Of a stretch of 40,241 bases of DNA, positions 35,384 to 40,241 are shown in pieces (position 1 is the first letter of the stretch; each line of letters begins with the position of its first letter). The DNA is taken from positions 1 through 40,241 of the forward strand of contig NZ_JAVJSQ010000045.1 of NCBI RefSeq assembly GCF_040219335.1, in the 5' to 3' direction. The notes under the pieces are model-generated. The model made no database searches, had not been told where the DNA came from, and saw only the letters and a list, made by a program, of their open reading frames with translations. This DNA comes from Gimesia sp. (lineage in GTDB: Bacteria > Planctomycetota > Planctomycetia > Planctomycetales > Planctomycetaceae). The position numbers were made by a program, and so were the translations under genes.

Positions 35384-36739
35384 ATGACGAAGAGATATGG
35401 TTTCTGGACACTGACCTTTCTGGTCATTGCGAATATGATTGGAGCCGGAGTCTTTACGACCTCCGGTTTCTCGCTCATGGATCTGGGATCTCCCGGACTG
35501 GTAGTTCTCGCCTGGGTAGCGGGGGGATTGATCGCGATTGCGGGCGCCTTCAGTTATGGGCAGCTGATTAAAGCCATGCCGGAATCGGGGGGCGAATATC
35601 TGTTTCTGTCGAGAGCCGCACATCCGTTACTCGGGTTCATCGCGGGCTGGGTGTCGTTGATTGCAGGCTTTTCCGGTGCGATCGCGTTTGCTGCGACTGC
35701 GCTGGAAGCGTATGTCCTGCCGGAAGGCACGCGTCCCGGATGGATGCCGGCGGGGACGCTGGCGGTCTGTTCGATTCTGCTGGCCGGCGTGTTTCATGGC
35801 AGGAATCCACGACTGGGAGCTTTGGTACAGAATTCGGTCGTGGTGCTCAAACTGGTACTGCTGTCTGCCATTCTGATGTTTGCTGCAGCTCAGTTCTCCA
35901 GTGAGACGATGCCCGGCGTCTCTGCGCCGACCGTCGAGTTGACCGGCTGGGCGCTGGTCAGTGCGTTCGCAGGATCTCTGGTCTGGATTTCTTTGAGTTA
36001 TTCGGGTTTCAATGCCGCGGTCTATGTGGCGGATGAAGTCGAAGCGGCGAATCGCTCGATTCCCCGGGCGATGGTTGCCGGCACCGGGATCGTGATGGTA
36101 CTCTATCTGTTGTTGAACGCGGTTTTCGTGTATGCACCGCCGCCCGAGGAGATTAAAGGTCAGGCGGATGTGGCGACCATTACGGCGGAATTCATCGGGG
36201 GAATCGCTTTCGCGAGTTTCGTGCGCTGGACCATCGTCACCTGCCTGCTGACCTCGGTCTTCAGTATGATCATGACCGCACCCCGGGTTTACGCCAAGAT
36301 GGCGGATGATGGCCTGTTACCTGGATTTATCCGGATGCAGGGGGGGAGCCCGGTCCGGGCGATTCTTTTGCAGGTCGCACTGGCTGTGCTTTTGGTGTTA
36401 ATCTCCAGTCTGCAGGGGCTGCTGTCCTATCTGGGACTGACGCTGTCGATTTCTGCCGCCGGTTCGGTATTCTGCCTGTTTCTATCCGGTGTCCGTACGA
36501 AGCCGCTCTCGCATTATTCGAATCTGATTCCCCTGCTGTTCATTCTCTGCACCCTTATCGCAGCGGGAATTATGGTCAGTTTCAATCCCTGGCAGCTGCT
36601 GGGAACCGGAATTACGTTCGCGATTGGCGCAGTGGCCTATGTGCTGACGCGGATCTATCGTCCGAAAGCCGATTTACTCGCTTCACCCGGAATTGAAGAG
36701 GCTCTGGCAGAAGACATGCAGGAACCTCCACGATCCTGA
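35384..36739 (+). CDS. APC-family amino-acid permease
   Basis: 451 aa with about 12 hydrophobic segments. The N-terminus GFWTLTFLVIANMIGAGVFTTSGF is the classic APC TM1 with the GAGVF substrate loop, followed by a TM2-TM3 block (WVAGGLIAIAGAFSYGQL) and ESGGEYLFLSRAAHPLLGFIAGW. The C-terminal ~25 residues are hydrophilic. GGGGAG lies 12 nt before the ATG, rather far. It follows the deacylase-dgcN-dgcA genes on the same strand after a weak terminator, so it may import the amino acid those enzymes handle (D-amino acids or glutamate). Substrate cannot be read from the sequence. Confidence 0.92.
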   Translation: MTKRYGFWTLTFLVIANMIGAGVFTTSGFSLMDLGSPGLVVLAWVAGGLIAIAGAFSYGQLIKAMPESGGEYLFLSRAAHPLLGFIAGWVSLIAGFSGAIAFAATALEAYVLPEGTRPGWMPAGTLAVCSILLAGVFHGRNPRLGALVQNSVVVLKLVLLSAILMFAAAQFSSETMPGVSAPTVELTGWALVSAFAGSLVWISLSYSGFNAAVYVADEVEAANRSIPRAMVAGTGIVMVLYLLLNAVFVYAPPPEEIKGQADVATITAEFIGGIAFASFVRWTIVTCLLTSVFSMIMTAPRVYAKMADDGLLPGFIRMQGGSPVRAILLQVALAVLLVLISSLQGLLSYLGLTLSISAAGSVFCLFLSGVRTKPLSHYSNLIPLLFILCTLIAAGIMVSFNPWQLLGTGITFAIGAVAYVLTRIYRPKADLLASPGIEEALAEDMQEPPRS

Positions 36740-36870
36740 AGCTGACTGTCTAAGTTCTACTGATGTCAGATTTGAACAGTAGTCAGACCGTCTGCTGGTT
36801 CTATAAATTATACTGAATATGTTTTATTACCTGGCTTACGTCTCTCCCTCAATTGTAAAGGTCGACAGTG

Positions 36871-37719
36871 ATGGCGATTGCCCAAGCGGGGCGAATGCAG
36901 TGTATGGAAGTCTGGGGTGGAAATCAGAGCGTGGATCGTAAACTGACGACCACGGGGCTCGATCTCTGGGTCTACAGTCAGCCGCATGCTGCTTCCCGTT
37001 CGGGAGGGGACGTGTATTACGTTTCCTCCTGTTCTTCCGGCAGGATCACCCGCTTGCTGCTGGCTGATGTGAGTGGTCATGGCGAAGTGGTCGCGGCCCG
37101 GGCCAACGTGCTGCGGAATCTGATGCGGCGCCACATCAATCATATCAATCAGGCCTCCCTGGTCGAAGCTATCAATGATGATTTCGAATCCGAATCCCGA
37201 ACGGGAGCGTTTGCGACCGCTGTGATTGGAACCTTCTTCGCTCCCACCAGGACACTCACGATCTGCAACGCCGGTCATCCGAGCCCCCTGATCTACCAGG
37301 CGCAGCGCAAAAGGTGGATCCCCTTTGGCAGCGAACAGGGGGCTTCCGAAGTCGAGCGTAATTTTCCCCTGGGGATCACGGTCGAACAAAATTATTCGAA
37401 TCAATCCTGCAAACTGGGTCGTGAGGATCTGATGCTCTGTTTCACCGACGGATTGCTGGAGTTCAAACAGTCCGACGGGAGTCTGCTGGGTGAAGCGGGG
37501 CTACTGCGACTGCTCTCACAACTCGACTGCAGTCAGCCGGAGCGTCTGATTCCGGAACTGCTTCAGCTGCTGGATCCGGACCAGGAGCGGATTAACGCCG
37601 CCGATGATGTTTCGCTGATGCTCTTTCAACGCAACAATGAGCGCGTTTCGCTGTACGATAATCTGGCAGCCCCGTTTCGGGCGGTGAAGCATTTTTTCAG
37701 CCGGACGGAAAAGGCTTAA
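36871..37719 (+). CDS. PP2C/SpoIIE-like serine phosphatase (RsbU type)
   Basis: 282 aa from ATG 36871; an adjacent GTG at 36868 is equally possible (AAGG 9 or 6 nt upstream). A single phosphatase domain with PP2C/SpoIIE motifs: GGDVYYVSS, LLLADVSGHGEVVAARA, TLTICNAGHPSPLIY, LMLCFTDGLLE and a final ADDVSLMLF. All expected metal-binding Asp positions appear to be present. Such enzymes dephosphorylate STAS-type anti-sigma antagonists in partner switching. A STAS gene lies immediately convergent, with the two stop codons overlapping. The C-terminal ~25 residues (LAAPFRAVKHFFSRTEKA) are basic and may touch the membrane. Confidence 0.92.
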   Translation: MAIAQAGRMQCMEVWGGNQSVDRKLTTTGLDLWVYSQPHAASRSGGDVYYVSSCSSGRITRLLLADVSGHGEVVAARANVLRNLMRRHINHINQASLVEAINDDFESESRTGAFATAVIGTFFAPTRTLTICNAGHPSPLIYQAQRKRWIPFGSEQGASEVERNFPLGITVEQNYSNQSCKLGREDLMLCFTDGLLEFKQSDGSLLGEAGLLRLLSQLDCSQPERLIPELLQLLDPDQERINAADDVSLMLFQRNNERVSLYDNLAAPFRAVKHFFSRTEKA

Positions 37720-38084
37720 TTCGAGCTGAGGCTCAGGATGGCTTCTTCGCGGGTGTCGAACAGCGGCCAGAGCGTTCCCAGTTTGATACTCTGGAGAATG
37801 TACTGCATGTTTTCACAGGCGTTGCAGAAGACAGCCTGTCCGCCTGACTGTTTCGCCTGTTGCAGGAGACGGGTAAGACAGCTGATGATGATCGAGTCCA
37901 GGTATTCCACGCGATTGAGATCGATGATCACATTGGAGATTTCAGGCGCGTTCAGCAAGGTCAGGATTTTATTGGATTCAATCTGGATGTTGTTATACAG
38001 GAACTGCAGGGCCGATCCCTGGGGAATTACAATCAGATTCGGGGCAATGACTTCAACCTCGAATATTTCATAGTTTTCAGACAT
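37716..38084 (-). CDS. STAS-domain protein (anti-sigma factor antagonist-like)
   Basis: 122 aa. The STAS fold is visible: a first strand pair, SNVIIDLNRVEYLDSIIISCL, LLQQAKQSGGQAVFCNA and a final helix. In SpoIIAA-like proteins the loop after the third strand reads DSSG, with the second Ser phosphorylated. Here it reads DSII, so the usual phosphosite is absent or moved (Ser residues occur at the DS position and four residues later). It is convergent with the PP2C phosphatase with overlapping stop codons (37716-37719). It probably takes part in a partner-switching circuit, but the altered loop leaves room for a phosphorylation-independent role. Confidence 0.9.
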   Translation of the reverse strand: MSENYEIFEVEVIAPNLIVIPQGSALQFLYNNIQIESNKILTLLNAPEISNVIIDLNRVEYLDSIIISCLTRLLQQAKQSGGQAVFCNACENMQYILQSIKLGTLWPLFDTREEAILSLSSN

Positions 38085-38127
38085 GATTTGAGCTCAATCT
38101 CCACTGGCCCACTAACGATATAATAAT

Positions 38128-38180
38128 TAAAAAAATCCAGAGAAGTGAATGTTCTATCATAGCCCATTCACTTTCCGGAT
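38128..38180 (-). terminator. Strong intrinsic terminator of the HPF operon
   Basis: On the minus strand a long stem is formed by AAGTGAATG (38143-38151) with CATTCACTT (38165-38173), continued by ATCC with GGAT (38135-38138/38177-38180), and is followed directly by a run of T (complement of A at 38129-38135). It is 28 nt after the HPF stop and separates that operon from the STAS gene. Confidence 0.9.
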
Positions 38181-38208
38181 TTCAATCAGTGAGACGGATA
38201 ACTTTGAT

Positions 38209-38577
38209 TTAACTCAATCCTTCTTCGTCCTGTTGTGTCTCAATGTGCACAGTCTGTTTTTTCTGATCACGTTTTTTAGAAATTTTCCGTTTTAAAGTAT
38301 GCACGGAACGCCTGATGGCAACATTGATGGCCGATGAGAGTCGTTCCCGGGTTTCCTGAACGACGATCGGCGCGCCGACTCGAGTCTGCAGGACAATGCG
38401 ACACCGCTGATTGATGCCTCCTTTGGGACCGTTGATATCTGTAATGCAGATGCGGACCGTTTTGATCCAGTTCTCGACGCGATTGACGGCCTTGTCCCAT
38501 TCGCGTTCGATGTACTCTCTGGTTCCGGGACCACAGTTGATCTGTGTGGCGACACATTCAAAATCATAGTTTCTCAT
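38209..38577 (-). CDS. HPF/RaiA-family ribosome hibernation (ribosome-associated) protein
   Basis: 122 aa from ATG 38577, chosen because AGGA lies 7 nt upstream; the frame extends to 38613 without a ribosome site. It has the S30AE/HPF alpha-beta fold: VATQINCGPGTREYIEREW, VRICITDINGPKGGINQRC, VVQETRERLSSAINVAIRRS and a very basic LKRKISKKRDQKK tail. The family binds the 30S decoding region and stabilises idle ribosomes during starvation or stress. It lacks the long C-terminal dimerisation domain, so it is a short form. It is the last gene of the probable sigma-54 operon with the hemerythrin-like and BON-like proteins, before a strong terminator. Confidence 0.88.
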   Translation of the reverse strand: MRNYDFECVATQINCGPGTREYIEREWDKAVNRVENWIKTVRICITDINGPKGGINQRCRIVLQTRVGAPIVVQETRERLSSAINVAIRRSVHTLKRKISKKRDQKKQTVHIETQQDEEGLS

Positions 38578-38656
38578 TGGAAAATCCTTTGGGAAAGAGA
38601 ACAACGGTTTCAACGATTGAAGTGAATCTCGGTGGTGCAGTAGATCAGGAGTTTTC

Positions 38657-39172
38657 TCACCAGCGTGCCGAGTCTGCTCTACTGGAAACGCCTGAATGAT
38701 ACATTCGCTTAAAATTTTCGTATGAAGCTGACATGATCAGATCGAATTCTGCCGATTCGTGTTGCTGAAACTTCTGATAGAACTGATCAAAACGTTCGAT
38801 CTGTGCCGCGTAAGTGGTTTGATTCCATTCCGGGTATAACGCCTCTTCAACCTGCTCGGCGATCGATGCGATTTCCAGGTATAAATCTTCATGCTGATCC
38901 CTCAGCCGCTGTGACTCAGCAGCGGTGAGGGCATCGACCTGGTCTGCATGATCGAAATAGCCGAAGGTGGCTTCCAAAGCGAAATGCATCGCCAGCTGGT
39001 CTCTCAGCTCATTGACGAGCACGCTGAACCATTCCGGTTTGAGTATTAACGGATCGGGGACCAGCCAGAAAGTACGCAGATTTTCCATGAGATTGTAGAG
39101 CCTGAGATTGTCCTCTTTGATCTCTTTGAGAAAAGCAGCATTAACAGTGACCTGACGAGAGTTGCTGATCAT
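38657..39172 (-). CDS. Hemerythrin-like HHE-domain protein
   Basis: 171 aa from ATG 39172, with GGGA 9 nt upstream; the frame runs on to 39244, but that part does not look like protein of this family. A four-helix hemerythrin-type bundle is suggested by LAMHFALEATFGYF (H63, E67), LRDQHEDLY (H94) and FQQHESAEFDL (H138, E142). The first iron-ligand His of helix A, normally in an EDH-type motif, reads EDN here (Asn22), so the di-iron site may be incomplete or use another ligand. Hemerythrin domains sense or store oxygen, or bind NO and iron. The gene overlaps the preceding BON-like gene by 32 nt. Confidence 0.75.
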   Translation of the reverse strand: MISNSRQVTVNAAFLKEIKEDNLRLYNLMENLRTFWLVPDPLILKPEWFSVLVNELRDQLAMHFALEATFGYFDHADQVDALTAAESQRLRDQHEDLYLEIASIAEQVEEALYPEWNQTTYAAQIERFDQFYQKFQQHESAEFDLIMSASYENFKRMYHSGVSSRADSARW

Positions 39173-39617
39173 GGTGATGTTCCCGTTTAGAAAAGTGTGT
39201 CTCGAATTGAGTCTGTGCTGCACCAACAGTGACATGCAGAGCAACAGCGGCAGATTCCGGACCGGAGTGCTGCAGACTGATTGCCGATAATAAAAGCTGC
39301 AGCGAATAATACGTCTTGAGGTGTCCCGTGATCGAGATCCGTTCCCGATCCTGTTGGCAGGTGAGCTGCAGAAATTGCGTGTCTTTCAGCAGATCATCCA
39401 CGCTTGATTTCGTCAGTGTGATGGAATCCGTCGCCACTCCATTGTTTGACATGTCATCCCCGTTTGCTTGAGTGAGGGGCGGACTGTCAACTGCCGTTGA
39501 CAGTGTCACCCCACGTTGATGGTGGCTGCCGGAAGGTAAAACAGACCATGGTGCGCCGCAGGTTAGAATCAGGCCCCAGTACAAGCCTGTCTCTCGCTCA
39601 TCCAGACGGCACACCAT
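39141..39617 (-). CDS. BON-like domain protein, first gene of a sigma-54 operon
   Basis: 158 aa from ATG 39617, fixed by a perfect AAGGAGG six nt upstream (39630-39624); an internal ATG at 39452 would give 103 aa. The C-terminal ~75 residues resemble a BON-type module (LQLTCQQDRERISITGHL, KTYYSLQLLLSAI, then a Val/Ala-rich strand): a beta strand, Gly-containing turn and helix as in osmotic-stress OsmY-like proteins. The N-terminal ~55 residues are not recognised. The C-terminus ends in a His-rich HHHDQQ stretch. A sigma-54-type promoter lies 43-57 bp upstream, and the hemerythrin-like and HPF genes follow. The BON assignment is by eye and moderate. Confidence 0.65.
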   Translation of the reverse strand: MVCRLDERETGLYWGLILTCGAPWSVLPSGSHHQRGVTLSTAVDSPPLTQANGDDMSNNGVATDSITLTKSSVDDLLKDTQFLQLTCQQDRERISITGHLKTYYSLQLLLSAISLQHSGPESAAVALHVTVGAAQTQFETHFSKREHHHDQQLSSGHC

Positions 39618-39659
39618 GGTGATCCTCCTTAAAAATTGATCTGCTGCAGGAGAAGAAAG

Positions 39660-39674
39660 GCAAAGCGCATGCCA
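39660..39674 (-). promoter_or_regulatory. Sigma-54 promoter (-24/-12) for the BON-like/hemerythrin/HPF operon
   Basis: On the minus strand TGGCATG (39674-39668), four bases CGCT, then TTGC (39663-39660): consensus TGGCACG-N4-TTGC with one mismatch and exact spacing. Transcription would start near 39648, 31 nt before the ATG at 39617 and upstream of its AAGGAGG. Confidence 0.75.
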
Positions 39675-39677
39675 AAC

Positions 39678-39704
39678 CCGGCAACAGGAATACCGACTTG
39701 CCGG
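39678..39704. promoter_or_regulatory. Inverted repeat next to the minus-strand sigma-54 site
   Basis: CCGGCAA (39678-39684) and TTGCCGG (39698-39704) form a perfect 7-bp inverted repeat with 13-bp spacer, beginning 4 bp upstream of the -24 element. It is too close for a classical enhancer site; it could bind a repressor or be chance. Confidence 0.35.
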
Positions 39705-39805
39705 AGATGCGTTTCAAGGGAGACCGGATGTGAACTGCAGGTGACAGCGTCGCGCCCGGCTGACACTTTTCAGAGCCTCCAGCAGATCGCATCAGTCCTA
39801 AGTGA

Positions 39806-39829
39806 TGAGTGCATCAGGAATAGCACTCA
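39806..39829. promoter_or_regulatory. 24-bp palindrome between the divergent sigma-54 promoters (candidate activator site)
   Basis: TGAGTGC-N10-GCACTCA is a perfect 7-bp inverted repeat. Two direct repeats GCATCAG (39789-39795 and 39811-39817) lie 22 bp apart and overlap it. It is ~130-155 bp upstream of the minus-strand -24 element, the usual place for a bacterial enhancer-binding protein, and 12 bp upstream of the plus-strand one. Confidence 0.5.
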
Positions 39830-39841
39830 CCGTAGACTAAC

Positions 39842-39857
39842 TGGCATGCTGTTTGCT
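39842..39857 (+). promoter_or_regulatory. Sigma-54 promoter (-24/-12) for the 49-aa membrane peptide gene
   Basis: TGGCATG (39842-39848), CTGT, TTGC (39853-39856), T at 39857: the -24/-12 consensus with one mismatch and correct spacing. Predicted start near 39868, giving a ~50-nt leader with a 12-bp palindrome CACCTCGAGGTG (39875-39886). Confidence 0.75.
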
Positions 39858-39918
39858 TCCTCTAATCCGGTAAACACCTCGAGGTGCCTCATGGTTTCCA
39901 TTACGAAAGGGCACCGCA

Positions 39919-40068
39919 ATGCGCAATTTATTAAACAAAAAGACTCCTCGGCTGGTTCCATTCACTCCTCCACGGTTGCCTGCACAGGCGGATCGGGAGG
40001 ATGTATTAGGGCAGGTGATCCTCTTCCTGGTGATTCTGCTCGCGATCCTGTTGCAGGCACTGACGTAG
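39919..40068 (+). CDS. 49-aa single-pass membrane peptide, sigma-54 driven
   Basis: A short gene from ATG 39919 to TAG 40066-40068, with AAAGG 8 nt upstream. The peptide starts MRNLLNKKTPRLVPFTPPRL, a basic, proline-rich segment, continues PAQADREDVLGQ, and ends in one hydrophobic helix (VILFLVILLAILLQALT). That gives a cytoplasmic or leader-like N-terminus and a C-terminal membrane helix. No family is recognised. It lies ~50 nt after a sigma-54-type promoter divergent from the HPF operon, so it may be part of the same stress response. A hairpin with a short T-run follows at 40135-40153. Confidence 0.6.
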   Translation: MRNLLNKKTPRLVPFTPPRLPAQADREDVLGQVILFLVILLAILLQALT

Positions 40069-40134
40069 AAACTGACCGAATCGTCTCTATTCAATTGCCT
40101 GCCGCCGGTTAAAATGGAATGAGCTTTGAAGAAC

Positions 40135-40153
40135 ATTCCCTGTCGGGGATTTT
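40135..40153 (+). terminator. Weak terminator after the 49-aa peptide gene
   Basis: ATTCCC-TGTC-GGGGAT (40135-40150) forms a 6-bp hairpin with one G-T pair and is followed by TTTG. It lies 67 bp after the peptide stop. The T-run is short, so termination is uncertain. Confidence 0.3.
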
Positions 40154-40200
40154 GTACTTCACCCGAGATAGACATCCATCAGAACAGGCGGCGAGGCTTC

Positions 40201-40241
40201 ATGTCCGGCGAATTCAGTGCAGATTGTTTTCGAGCGATTGC
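40201..40241 (+). CDS. Possible 5' end of a further gene (runs off the window)
   Basis: An ATG at 40201 opens a frame that stays open to the window end (MSGEFSADCFRAI...). GAGG lies 4 nt upstream, rather close. Too little is present to recognise a family or to be sure it is coding. Confidence 0.25.
   Translation, partial: MSGEFSADCFRAI

Noticed and set aside
39837..40175. 112-codon minus-strand frame over the plus-strand sigma-54 site and the 49-aa gene
   Set aside because: It would cross the promoter and the better supported microprotein and has no recognisable domain.
1..40241. tRNA, rRNA, CRISPR array or insertion sequence
   Set aside because: No cloverleaf-type pattern, spaced short repeats, transposase frame or flanking inverted/direct repeats were seen; the repeats present are within coding sequence or are single hairpins.

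Overview
The window looks like chromosomal DNA of a marine planctomycete, most like the Gimesia/Planctomyces group (Planctomycetota). This rests on lineage-typical families: a PSD1/DUF1549/DUF1553 cytochrome protein paired with a DUF1501 protein, DUF1559 pseudopilins with G^(F/Y)T(L/I)(I/V)E cleavage sites, an N-terminal LEDRTLL motif on a giant surface protein, a GYF_2 mini-protein, and a very large Ser/Thr kinase with FGE-sulfatase and LamG-like domains. I see no rRNA, tRNA, CRISPR array, insertion sequence or phage gene.

Layout. 1-238: 3' end of a surface protein with a metzincin-like tail, then a strong terminator. 605-8776: a 2723-residue modular exported protein (seven FG-GAP blades, three large repeats, cadherin-like repeats, a cohesin-like segment, a dockerin and a metzincin motif). 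Minus strand 8861-13903: the PSD1-cytochrome/DUF1501 operon. Minus strand 14025-15080: a probable outer-membrane barrel. 15382-16002: a SOUL-family protein. 16569-18154: a DUF1559 pseudopilin and a carboxypeptidase-regulatory-like lipoprotein. Minus strand 18273-24150: a compact operon of a 54-aa GYF_2 protein, a 4-TM protein, a second pseudopilin and a 1216-aa membrane-anchored protein with 32 EF-hand loops. Minus strand 24439-29222: an ECF sigma factor followed by a 1370-aa receptor-like kinase.

29765-30073: a small MORN-like secreted protein. 30080-35192: a XylR/AraC regulator divergent from a D-amino-acid cluster (N-acyl-D-amino-acid deacylase, DgcN-type DUF1611 protein, DgcA-type epimerase), with an APC permease following at 35384. 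36871-38084: a PP2C/RsbU phosphatase and a STAS protein, convergent with overlapping stop codons. Minus strand 38209-39617: a probable stress operon (BON-like protein, hemerythrin-like protein, HPF/RaiA ribosome-hibernation factor) ending in a strong terminator.

The most interesting non-coding signal is at 39660-39857. Two divergent sequences there match the sigma-54 -24/-12 consensus with correct spacing. One fires into the BON-like/hemerythrin/HPF operon, whose first gene has a perfect AAGGAGG ribosome site. The other fires towards a 49-aa membrane peptide. A 24-bp palindrome between them is a candidate activator site. This suggests a sigma-54-controlled ribosome-hibernation/stress module. 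All functions are inferred from the sequence alone; no database search was possible.
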